Notes under the pieces: model-generated | Told to the model about the DNA's origin: nothing | The model's database searches: none | The model's input: the letters and a program-made list of their open reading frames with translations, nothing else | Shown: positions 1 to 6,422 of the stretch, piece by piece | How positions within the stretch are numbered: position 1 is the first letter of the stretch | Layout of the letters: the number at the start of each line of letters is the position of its first letter | Source of the DNA: Erysipelotrichaceae bacterium | GTDB lineage: Bacteria; Bacillota_I; Bacilli_A; Erysipelotrichales; Erysipelotrichaceae | Length of the DNA stretch: 9,988 nucleotides | Assembly (NCBI GenBank): GCA_017614055.1 | Contig: JAGACP010000089.1 | Span: 1-9,988 of the forward strand | Direction of reading: 5' to 3' | Translations under genes and position numbers: made by a program

Positions 1-806
1 ACCAGCGGGCCGGCAGATCCCAGGAAAGAGATGATCAGATAAGGAATGCCTATCGTGAGGATCTCTTTCACGATCTCTTTCTCGACGATGCCGCTGTCGA
101 AATCCTGCTGTTTCGCAAGTTCTTCGACATGTCTTTCGTCTTCTTTTGAAAGATGCTTGGTGAACAGATATGCGATGAACGCGCCGACAGAAGCCGCCGC
201 TATGGCTACGAATATCGCCGTGATGCTTTCGAATTTCAGCACTATGACGAAGACATATCCGCAGAACAGTATGCAGAAGACTCTGACGAACTGTTCGAGC
301 ACCTGCGAAGACGCATAGATGTCGAGTCTCTTTAGACCCTGTATATATCCTCTCAGGCTTGAAAGCAGAGGCACGATGATTATCGCGATGGTCAGGATGT
401 TGAATAACGTCTTGAGATTCCGGATATCTTCAAGAGGAGCGGAAACTCCCAGGGTCTGTCTTGCCAGAGGTCCGGAGAAAAAGACGAAGAACAGCGCTAT
501 GACTGCCGTCAGTCCCATGATGATGGACGTTCCCAGTTTCCTGACAAGAAGCACCGTGCGGTAGTCGTTCTTGGCGACATACTTTGCCACGAGCGAAGCT
601 ATGGCGAAAGGTATGCCCGCCTGCGATACCTGCAGCAGAAGATCATAGTAGGTATAGGCAAAAGAATAGAAAGCCATGTTGGCTTCCCCTGCTATCTCCG
701 ACAATGGCGAATAGTAAAGAAGACCAAGGAGCTTGGAAACGAATATGCCAAAGGAACTCGCGAGAGCTCCCATAAGCAGTGACTGTTTCATCCTGTCCTT
801 GTTCAT
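1..806 (-). CDS. murJ: MurJ-type lipid II flippase (YtgP/SpoVB family), partial
   Basis: Membrane protein of the MATE-like flippase superfamily that moves lipid II, or a related lipid-linked saccharide, across the cytoplasmic membrane. Only the N-terminal 268 residues are in the window; the family is usually about 500-550 residues, so roughly half is missing beyond the left edge. The start is ATG at 806 (MNKDRMKQSLLMGAL), with a GAGG Shine-Dalgarno 8 bases upstream, inside the end of the preceding lipoprotein gene; the gap is only 3 bases. Alternating hydrophobic helices are visible (for example around residues 8-25, 60-78, 95-118 and 130-150). The opening region with KLLGLLYYSPLSEIAG and QAGIPFAIASLVAKY matches the YtgP/SpoVB pattern (family knowledge). 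MurC is encoded upstream in the same direction, which supports a peptidoglycan role. SpoVB or a polysaccharide flippase are alternatives. Confidence 0.82.
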   Translation of the reverse strand, partial: MNKDRMKQSLLMGALASSFGIFVSKLLGLLYYSPLSEIAGEANMAFYSFAYTYYDLLLQVSQAGIPFAIASLVAKYVAKNDYRTVLLVRKLGTSIIMGLTAVIALFFVFFSGPLARQTLGVSAPLEDIRNLKTLFNILTIAIIIVPLLSSLRGYIQGLKRLDIYASSQVLEQFVRVFCILFCGYVFVIVLKFESITAIFVAIAAASVGAFIAYLFTKHLSKEDERHVEELAKQQDFDSGIVEKEIVKEILTIGIPYLIISFLGSAGPL

Positions 807-809
807 CGA

Positions 810-1313
810 TCAGCCCTCGTATGCTGCGGTCAGTTCCAGATACTCGGTATGTACCGTGGAATAGTCGGCGTTCTTGAACTGGACGAATATGTGAAGCGTT
901 ATCTCGGGATTCTGCGTCAGACCCGAAGCGATGACGCCTTTGACGTAGCCTTCCTGGACGTTCGACTGGTTGGGTATCATGTGATACTCTTCCTCTTCGA
1001 AAATGCCGACGTTGGCGGCCATGTTGTTCTGATAATCTCCGTCAGGTTCTATGGCAAGCACTTCTATGTCGTACATCGCAAGCGTAGGCTTGTCGATGAT
1101 CACATAGTAGCGGTATCCGTCTTCTATCCTGGCCATTTCTACATCGATGTCGAAATACTGCGAGGAATGGGCATATGTGCTGTGTTCCTTCAGCATGTCG
1201 ACAAGATATGTATAACGGTCGCCTGAATTGTTCTGGTTCCTGTTCAGAAGGCTGCAGGCGCTCAGAAGCAAAAGACACACCAGCACAGGTATCTTATTCA
1301 AACTGCAGCGCAT
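810..1313 (-). CDS. Putative lipoprotein of unknown function between tyrS and murJ
   Basis: 167-residue exported protein with no domain that I recognise. The N-terminus has a short polar segment (MRCSLNK), a hydrophobic stretch, and the lipobox LLSAC with the lipidated Cys at residue 20, so it should be cut by signal peptidase II and anchored to the outer face of the membrane. The mature part is rich in Tyr, Asp and Glu and looks like a beta-rich soluble domain, with YRYYVIIDKP and ITLHIFVQF as likely strands. I chose ATG 1313 because it places the signal peptide at the start; the frame is open further upstream inside tyrS, but that extension (to 1388) would bury the signal. The start overlaps the last 20 bases of tyrS, and an AGAAGG-like Shine-Dalgarno lies about 15 bases upstream, so translation is probably coupled to tyrS. 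Position next to murJ suggests an envelope role, by inference only. Confidence 0.78.
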   Translation of the reverse strand: MRCSLNKIPVLVCLLLLSACSLLNRNQNNSGDRYTYLVDMLKEHSTYAHSSQYFDIDVEMARIEDGYRYYVIIDKPTLAMYDIEVLAIEPDGDYQNNMAANVGIFEEEEYHMIPNQSNVQEGYVKGVIASGLTQNPEITLHIFVQFKNADYSTVHTEYLELTAAYEG

Positions 1314-2520
1314 AGTAGTATTTCTTGCCCTTCTTGATGATGGTAAGTTCATTGTTGAAGGCGTCTTCCTTCCTGAGCACGAAATCAAGATCCGTGACTT
1401 TCTCGCCGTTTACGGAGATGGAAGATCCGCTTATCAGATCCCTGGCTTCCCTGTTGGACTTGCATACGCCCATTTCGACAAGCGTCTGAATGAGCGGAGC
1501 ATCCTCTTTCAGCGTATGTTTCTCAAGATCTGCAGTCCCCTGCTTCAGTTCATCGAATGTAAGTTCGCTGAAATCGCCTTTGAAGAATGTCCTGGCGATC
1601 TTAACGGCAGAGTCATAGGCCTCCTGGCCGTGCAGGAATGTGATGACTTCCCTGGCCAGAGCCTGATGCGCTTCTCGAAGTTCAGGATGTTCCTTGTTGC
1701 TCTGCTCGAGTCTTTCGATCTCTTCCTTCGAAAGGAAAGTGAGGAACTTTAGATAGTCGATGACTTTGTCGTCTTCAGAATTGATGAAGAACTGGTACAT
1801 CTCGTACGCCGAGGTCTTGTTTATATCGAGCCAGATGGCCTTGCCGTTGGTCTTGCCGAACTTCTGTCCATCGGATTTTGTCAGCAGAGGCATGGTGAAG
1901 CCGTAGACTTCCTTGCCAAGTTTCTTCCTGATCAGCTCGATGCCTGCCGTTATGTTGCCCCACTGGTCCTGTCCTGCGACCTGCAGAGTGACTCCTCTGG
2001 TCTGATACAGATGCATGAAGTCGTATGCCTGCAGCATCATGTAAGAGAATTCGGTATAGGTTATGCCTTCTTCAAGTCTTCTTCTGACGATGTCCTTGTT
2101 CAGCATGTATCCTATATTGAAGTATTTTCCGATGTCCCTGAGCCATTCGATGTAGCTGAAATCCTTCAGCCAGTCGTAGTTGTTCACGACTTCGAAACCG
2201 AATATGTCTTCGGCCTGCTTCTTGAGGCATTTGAAGTTGTGTTCGACTTCCTCGACCGTTATCATCGGTCTTTCGGCATCCGGTTTCGGGTCGCCGATGA
2301 GTCCCGTTCCTCCTCCTACCAGCAGGATCGGATTGTGTCCGGCATCCTTTAGTCTCTTGGAGATGAGGAATGACGAAAAGTGTCCGATGTGCATCGAATC
2401 GCCTGTCGGGTCAGTTCCTATGTAGAATGTCATGCCTCCCTTGTTCAGGAGGTCTTTTATCTCAGGCGACGACTCGTCCTTGATGAGTCCGCGCCATACC
2501 AGTTCTTCATATATTCCCAT
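1294..2520 (-). CDS. tyrS: Tyrosyl-tRNA synthetase (TyrS)
   Basis: Class I aminoacyl-tRNA synthetase that charges tRNA-Tyr with tyrosine in the cytoplasm. The 408-residue length is normal. The HIGH signature is at residues 44-47, in the context GTDPTGDSMHIGH. Tyrosine-site segments follow: YTEFSYMMLQAYD near 155-167 and GQDQWGN at 183-189. The KMSKS-equivalent loop is KFGKT at 220-224, as in other bacterial TyrRS. The C-terminal part from about residue 340 is an S4 RNA-binding domain (SNREARDLISGSSISVNG). The start ATG at 2520 has a strong AAGGAG (2527-2532) six bases upstream that overlaps the stop of the ccpA-like gene; the gap between the genes is 3 bases. No T-box leader precedes it, so expression must come from the ytxG-ccpA promoter and any read-through. 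Confidence 0.97.
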   Translation of the reverse strand: MGIYEELVWRGLIKDESSPEIKDLLNKGGMTFYIGTDPTGDSMHIGHFSSFLISKRLKDAGHNPILLVGGGTGLIGDPKPDAERPMITVEEVEHNFKCLKKQAEDIFGFEVVNNYDWLKDFSYIEWLRDIGKYFNIGYMLNKDIVRRRLEEGITYTEFSYMMLQAYDFMHLYQTRGVTLQVAGQDQWGNITAGIELIRKKLGKEVYGFTMPLLTKSDGQKFGKTNGKAIWLDINKTSAYEMYQFFINSEDDKVIDYLKFLTFLSKEEIERLEQSNKEHPELREAHQALAREVITFLHGQEAYDSAVKIARTFFKGDFSELTFDELKQGTADLEKHTLKEDAPLIQTLVEMGVCKSNREARDLISGSSISVNGEKVTDLDFVLRKEDAFNNELTIIKKGKKYYYALQFE

Positions 2521-2523
2521 GAT

Positions 2524-3516
2524 CTACTCCTTCGTCGTATGTTTCGGAGAATAAAGAATGTCGAGACACTTCTCCTTCTCTTCGACCGCTTCCTCTTTCA
2601 GCATCTTGGTCATGAGTCTCATCGATATCGCACCGAGGTCGTACGACGGAGCGGAGAACGAACTGATCTCCGGACGCACTGAAGAGGTGTACTTGCTTTC
2701 GTTCATGCATATAAGTTCCATTTCGTCAGGGATGACGATGCCGTTGCCTGTCGCCGCATTGAGCGCCGCCAGAGCCTGGGAGTCCCTGTTGGCGATGAAC
2801 AGCTGGTGTCTGTGGGTCTTGAAATAAGACTTGAGGAACTTGTATGTCGAACGGTTGTCCTTGGATACTTCGACGTATCCTTCATAGTTCTTTCCATGAT
2901 CCCTGAAGGCATCCTGTGCGCCTTTCCTGATATGAGAGGAAATGACGTCGTTGCGTCTGTCCTGCAGGATGGCGATGTCCTCGATGCCTTTGTCGAGATA
3001 TCTGCTGCACAGGTCGTATACGGCCTGTTCATAGTCGACATATACCGAACAGATGTTGTCGGATGAGATCTTGTTGCCCATGACCACGATTGGAATGTTG
3101 TATTCCTCGAGCAACTTCACCGAATCGTCCAGATCCCTGTCGGCATAGATGATGACGCCGTCCACGCGCGACTTTATAACTTCGTCGATTATCTCCTTGA
3201 TGTCGGTGACGCCTTCGGTTATGGTATGCAGATAGACGGAATAGTCGTAGATCTTCGCCACGTCGCAAAGACCGTTGATCATCCTGCCGGAGAAAGAGAT
3301 GGATGTCGCCGGAAGGATCAGTCCTACGGTCGTGGTCCTTGAAAGAGCCAGACCCTGTGCTATGGCGTTGGGACGGTAGCCGAGCTTGGATATCGCTTCC
3401 TCGACACGGGTGCGCGTCTCCTGTTTGACGACATTGGAGCCGTTGATGACACGCGAAACGGTAGCCAGCGATACGTTGGCTTCCTTGGCTACTTCATATA
3501 TCGTTACTTTCTTCAT
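2524..3516 (-). CDS. ccpA: CcpA-type LacI-family transcriptional regulator
   Basis: 330-residue LacI/GalR-family DNA-binding protein; CcpA orthologues are about 330 residues and control carbon catabolite repression with HPr(Ser-P) as cofactor. The HTH lies at residues 4-25 (TIYEVAKEANVSLATVSRVING) and the hinge at 46-58 (GYRPNAIAQGLAL). CcpA-like features include DYEQAVYD in the core and PSYDLGAISMRLMTKMLKEE at 290-309. The place downstream of murC and a ytxG-like gene also fits ccpA. However, two segments that in Bacillus CcpA read roughly ATDEMA and GFDNT are ANRDSQA and CMNES here, so the effector surface has changed; a paralogue with another effector is possible. The start ATG at 3516 overlaps the upstream stop by 4 bases (ATGA), with GAGGGTGA about ten bases before it, which implies coupling. 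A cre-like palindrome sits in the promoter of its operon. Confidence 0.8.
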   Translation of the reverse strand: MKKVTIYEVAKEANVSLATVSRVINGSNVVKQETRTRVEEAISKLGYRPNAIAQGLALSRTTTVGLILPATSISFSGRMINGLCDVAKIYDYSVYLHTITEGVTDIKEIIDEVIKSRVDGVIIYADRDLDDSVKLLEEYNIPIVVMGNKISSDNICSVYVDYEQAVYDLCSRYLDKGIEDIAILQDRRNDVISSHIRKGAQDAFRDHGKNYEGYVEVSKDNRSTYKFLKSYFKTHRHQLFIANRDSQALAALNAATGNGIVIPDEMELICMNESKYTSSVRPEISSFSAPSYDLGAISMRLMTKMLKEEAVEEKEKCLDILYSPKHTTKE

Positions 3517-3950
3517 CTCTGTTCACCCTCTGGTATCAACCAGCCCTTTATTATTTCGATGGCCTGTCTGGATACTTCGCCCACAGACAGAGTACTGTTT
3601 TCATGTATGTTCGCGGATGCATTCTGATAGTCTTGCGGATTGGCTTCCGGCATGATGCCGGCTGCAGTTTTGTCGTTCCTCAGTTCTTCGATCTTCTTCA
3701 GGGCATTTTCATAAAGCTCCCTGGACTTCTGATCGATCGTCTCCATCCCGTTGTAGATGTCTTCGATGCTCAGTTCACTGCTGCTGGCGCTGACCTTCTT
3801 CAGCACGCTTTCCAGCACTTCGACGGTTTTCTGCTTGACGGCGATTATCCTTTCGTCTCCGCCGTCCACGACACCCGAAATGAACTGTATCTTGTTCTGA
3901 AGTTCGATCACCGTATCGTTGATCGCCCTGATCATTTCCGAGTTTGTCAT
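3513..3950 (-). CDS. Uncharacterised soluble helical protein at the ytxH position
   Basis: 145-residue protein that I do not recognise. It has no signal peptide and no membrane segment. Residues 1-105 are almost all helix-forming, with heptad-like hydrophobic spacing (MIRAINDTVIELQNKIQFI, then VLESVLKKV and LYENALKKIEEL), which suggests a coiled coil or helical bundle. A looser Asn/Ala-rich segment (about 110-120) is followed by a short C-terminal helix with EVSRQAIEIIKGWL. It lies between a ytxG-like gene and ccpA, where B. subtilis has ytxH/ytxJ, but it lacks the Gly/Ala-rich N-terminal membrane helix of YtxH, so I do not call it YtxH. The start ATG at 3950 has GGAG eight bases upstream; the gap to the ytxG-like gene is 3 bases and its stop overlaps the ccpA start. 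Its role may be tied to the membrane partner encoded just upstream (inference). Confidence 0.8.
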   Translation of the reverse strand: MTNSEMIRAINDTVIELQNKIQFISGVVDGGDERIIAVKQKTVEVLESVLKKVSASSSELSIEDIYNGMETIDQKSRELYENALKKIEELRNDKTAAGIMPEANPQDYQNASANIHENSTLSVGEVSRQAIEIIKGWLIPEGEQR

Positions 3951-3953
3951 AGA

Positions 3954-4346
3954 TTATTCTCCGATGATGTCCTCAGGATCCGGTTCCCTGAGTTCGTCTT
4001 CTTTCTCTGAGGTCTCATTGATGATCGCCACGACCTTGTCCTTGATCTCGCCGGCATTCTTGCTGATGAAATCCTTGGCTTCCCTGGCTGCCACCAGTGT
4101 GGCGTCATGAGCCTTGTCGACGGTCGTAGATACCTTCGCTACGGTATCCAGAGGAGTCTGCACCTTCTCGATGGACTTGTCCACCAGGTCGATGGTCCCG
4201 TGAGTCTTCAGCAATGTAGCGTCAACGTTGCCGATCATCCTGATGAGCTTGATCAGAAGCACGATCAGACAGATCAGACATGCCGCACCCAGTACAGGCA
4301 TGATCTCGCTGCAAAGATTTTCCAAAGCTAACAAAAAAGCATCCAT
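3954..4346 (-). CDS. YtxG-like membrane-anchored protein (DUF948-type)
   Basis: 130-residue protein with a single membrane helix at about residues 14-38 (IMPVLGAACLICLIVLLIKLI), followed by a long amphipathic helical region (residues 40-100; TIDLVDKSIEKVQTPLDTVAKV) and an acidic C-terminus (ELREPDPEDIIGE). This layout, one N-terminal TM plus a coiled-coil tail with repeated Val/Thr/Asp, matches DUF948/YtxG proteins. The location directly after murC and upstream of a ccpA-like gene supports this. YtxG-type proteins have been linked to general stress in Bacillus, but their function is not established. It is the first gene after the promoter at 4371-4399; ATG 4346 has AGGAG nine bases upstream and the predicted leader is only about 18 nt. 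The family call rests on architecture and synteny more than on residue identity. Confidence 0.68.
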   Translation of the reverse strand: MDAFLLALENLCSEIMPVLGAACLICLIVLLIKLIRMIGNVDATLLKTHGTIDLVDKSIEKVQTPLDTVAKVSTTVDKAHDATLVAAREAKDFISKNAGEIKDKVVAIINETSEKEDELREPDPEDIIGE

Positions 4347-4370
4347 ATTATCATTCTCCTAACAATTAGT

Positions 4371-4399
4371 ATTCTAATCGTTTTTGAAAATATTTTCAA
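4371..4399 (-). promoter_or_regulatory. SigmaA-type promoter of the ytxG-ccpA-tyrS-murJ operon
   Basis: Read on the minus strand, a -35 box TTGAAA (4399-4394) is separated by exactly 17 bases from a -10 box TAGAAT (4376-4371). Each hexamer matches the housekeeping consensus at five of six positions. Transcription would begin near 4363-4365 and give a short leader with AGGAG before the ATG at 4346. The 77-base gap is also visibly more AT-rich than the genes around it. It is the only convincing promoter I found in the window. Confidence 0.72.
4384..4399. promoter_or_regulatory. Perfect 16-bp palindrome, candidate operator (cre-like)
   Basis: TTGAAAATATTTTCAA is its own reverse complement. It covers the -35 box and the first ten bases of the spacer, an ideal place for a repressor. 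Its inner 14 bases, TGAAAATATTTTCA, fit the Bacillus cre pattern TGWAANCGNTNWCA except for the central CG, which is TA here. A second ATTGAAAA half-site lies 20 bases upstream on the same strand (4413-4420). The fourth gene-length downstream region contains a CcpA-type regulator, so autoregulation is possible. Binding is not shown by the sequence. Confidence 0.5.
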
Positions 4400-4423
4400 T
4401 AATATGTATGCCTTTTCAATGAT

Positions 4424-5719
4424 TTATAGGTAATTCTTCACCATATTGGCGATATTATATATGTCTTTGCTGGACATGAAGACCAGACATTCGCCCTTAT
4501 ATTGTGCCAGCTGCCTTGCCCCTTCCTCGTCTTCGGACAGGATATGGGACCTTCCGATCATGTCGGCAAGATACGTGATATCGATATCCGTGCCGTCCTG
4601 TTTGTCGTCTATCGAGGTGAAATCGATCAGGTAGATCTCATCGGCGAGTTCCAGGGCGTTCTTGAAATCCTCGGCGAAATATTTGACCCTGGAAGCCCTG
4701 TGCGGCTTGAAGATGGCGATGATCTTCCTGTCGGGATAACGCTTCCTGGATGCTTCAATGGTGACTTTCACTTCCGTAGGATGATGGGCATAGTCGTCAA
4801 CGAATATGGTGTCTCCATATTCCTCGACTACGTATCTTCTCTTCGGTCCCACGAAGTGCTGGAGGGCTTCCTCGACCTTTGAATGATCGAATCCCAGATA
4901 GTCGGCAAGCGATATGACGCCCAGCACGTCTATGAGAAGATGATCACCCACGAACGGAAGACTGTAATGATATATCAGTTCTCCGTCATGGATCAGATCG
5001 AACGACGAGCTGTCCGCAGTCGATACTACGTTATCTATGAAATAATCATTGTCCTCTGTAAGACCGAAACTGTACGATTTTACGGGTATATCCAGCTTCC
5101 TGCACCATGGATCTCCTCCGTAGTAGAAGACGACCTCTTTTACGTTGTTTACGAATTCCTGGTAGGCGTTGAAATAGTCGTCCTCATCCTTGAAATAGTC
5201 CACATGATCGATCTCGATGTTGGTGATGATCGCATATTCCGGATGATAGCAGGCAAAATGTCTCCTGAATTCGTCCGATTCCACGCAGAGATATTCGGAA
5301 TCCTTCTCCACGAACCCTTCGCCGTCGCCTATCAGATAAGCCGTTTTCTTGAACTTCGACAGCATCGTCTTGCACAAGGTGGTAGTGGTGGTCTTTCCAT
5401 GCGATCCGCAGATGCTGACGGTTTTATAGTCCTTCATGAACTCGCCCAGGAATTCATGATACCTGTAGCACCTGCACAGCTGTCTGGCTCTTTTTACTTC
5501 CGGGAAGTCCTCCAGGAAGGCGTTGCCGATGATGACTGTATATTCCGGTTTTATGTTGTCCTGATTGAAAGACAATATCGGGATATCGTTTCTTACGAGT
5601 TCATCTTCGGTGAAAAAATGATTGTCCAGATCGGAACCGCAGACCTCGTGACCCAGATCGTGAAGCATCAGGGCCAGGGCAGCCATTCCCGTTCCTTTGA
5701 TTCCTATGAAATAATACAT
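4424..5719 (-). CDS. murC: UDP-N-acetylmuramate--L-alanine ligase (MurC)
   Basis: Cytoplasmic ATP-dependent Mur ligase that joins the first stem amino acid, normally L-Ala, to UDP-MurNAc. The N-terminal UDP-binding segment is YFIGIKGTGMAALA, followed by LGHEVCGSD. Numbering from the first Met, the P-loop GSHGKTTTT is at 106-114, VESDEFRRHF at 147-156, NIEIDHVDYF at 168-177, KRR at 294-296 and DDYAHHPTE at 309-317. The length of about 431 residues is normal. ATG occurs at both 5722 and 5719. AGGAGG at 5724-5729 is one base from the first and four from the second, so I prefer 5719; the difference is one Met. The upstream stop TGA overlaps the start (coupling). Several C-terminal signatures differ from S. 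aureus MurC: KPHRASR for QPHTFSR and MSSKD for MGAGD, plus LID for VLN in the middle domain. Confidence 0.93.
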   Translation of the reverse strand: MYYFIGIKGTGMAALALMLHDLGHEVCGSDLDNHFFTEDELVRNDIPILSFNQDNIKPEYTVIIGNAFLEDFPEVKRARQLCRCYRYHEFLGEFMKDYKTVSICGSHGKTTTTTLCKTMLSKFKKTAYLIGDGEGFVEKDSEYLCVESDEFRRHFACYHPEYAIITNIEIDHVDYFKDEDDYFNAYQEFVNNVKEVVFYYGGDPWCRKLDIPVKSYSFGLTEDNDYFIDNVVSTADSSSFDLIHDGELIYHYSLPFVGDHLLIDVLGVISLADYLGFDHSKVEEALQHFVGPKRRYVVEEYGDTIFVDDYAHHPTEVKVTIEASRKRYPDRKIIAIFKPHRASRVKYFAEDFKNALELADEIYLIDFTSIDDKQDGTDIDITYLADMIGRSHILSEDEEGARQLAQYKGECLVFMSSKDIYNIANMVKNYL

Positions 5720-6390
5720 CATTCCTCCTCGGTATCGTCGAAAAGGCTAATGTCCTCATAGTCGTATTCTTCGTTAAGGACATTCTCGTCGTAGTAAGGT
5801 ATGTCACGGGACTGATCGTCGGAATCATAAAATTCCGTCTGATCTTCCCTCGCCGTTTCGGTTTCATTCTGCTGTTCGCTGTCGACATAATCCATCAGGT
5901 CGTTGAACTCCTCGTCCCTGTACGGTTCCTCGTCGAAAGGCATATCGTCCTCGGCATTGCTGTCGTTGCTGCTTGGCATGTAGTTTGATTCATCCTGCTG
6001 TCCGTATCCGTATATCGGAGACGTGATGATGTCAAGGTGCGAACTCTCCGGCCTGTTTGTCTGGGTGTCGTCCACTTCCATCTTCGGCTGGATGTTCCTC
6101 TGCTTCTCGCCGACAACTCCGAAGATCGGAGACAGCTGGGATGACATCTCGTATTCTTTCTTTATCTTCTCTTCCTCGCTGACGACGTCAGGCTTTACGG
6201 TCTCGTCGAGATCTATGAAAGCGGAACCTTCCTTCTTGCGGTAAAGAACCTCCCTGGCATTTACCGGAGACTCGGGCTTTTCTTCATCCTTAAAGATCGG
6301 CGTCTCAACCGCCTTTTCTTCCTCTGCCTCGTCGTCTTCGTAATCTTCGAACAGAATATCGAGAAACTTCTTTTTTATTCCAGCCTTCAT
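5719..6390 (-). CDS. Highly acidic, disordered protein with SPI[FY]G motifs, at the sftA position
   Basis: 223-residue protein dominated by Asp, Glu, Ser, Asn and Tyr, with no signal peptide, no membrane helix and no recognisable fold; it is probably disordered. A short basic helix opens it (residues 1-14, MKAGIKKKFLDILF). The core [ST]PI[FY] occurs three times: TPIFK at 30-34, SPIFG at 87-91 and SPIYG at 124-128, spaced in the N-terminal 60%. The C-terminal 80 residues are nearly all acidic and tyrosine-rich. It lies directly upstream of murC, where B. subtilis encodes the septal DNA translocase SftA, whose N-terminal region also carries a linker, but no FtsK motor domain is present here. 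I infer a division or envelope adaptor role at low confidence. ATG 6390 has AGGGG three bases and GAAGGG about twelve bases upstream; the stop overlaps the murC start. Confidence 0.8.
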   Translation of the reverse strand: MKAGIKKKFLDILFEDYEDDEAEEEKAVETPIFKDEEKPESPVNAREVLYRKKEGSAFIDLDETVKPDVVSEEEKIKKEYEMSSQLSPIFGVVGEKQRNIQPKMEVDDTQTNRPESSHLDIITSPIYGYGQQDESNYMPSSNDSNAEDDMPFDEEPYRDEEFNDLMDYVDSEQQNETETAREDQTEFYDSDDQSRDIPYYDENVLNEEYDYEDISLFDDTEEE

Positions 6391-6422
6391 ATACCCCTAA
6401 CCCTTCTATATAGTCATTATGA

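Larger units (their letters stand above)
4347..4423. other. Intergenic region murC / ytxG-like
   Basis: The longest gap between genes in the window (77 bases). It contains the promoter, the palindrome, the ATTGAAAA direct repeat and the AGGAG ribosome site of the ytxG-like gene. No GC-rich hairpin follows murC, so murC transcripts probably run into the next genes. Confidence 0.8.

Noticed and set aside
1228..1752. Plus-strand open frame of 174 codons opposite tyrS.
   Set aside because: Antisense to the S4-domain end of tyrS; hydrophobic mixture without family features.
4384..4399. The 16-bp palindrome as an intrinsic terminator after murC.
   Set aside because: The stem is almost only A-T, has no loop and no GC core; it is better explained as an operator at the promoter.
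5717..5722. MurC start at the first ATG (5722).
   Set aside because: AGGAGG would be only one base away; the ATG at 5719 has a better four-base spacer. The product differs by one Met only.
4883..5761. Long plus-strand open frame (292 codons) opposite murC.
   Set aside because: It lies entirely antisense to a gene with clear MurC motifs and ends within the next gene; no ribosome site or recognisable domain. Codon bias of the minus-strand gene leaves this frame open.
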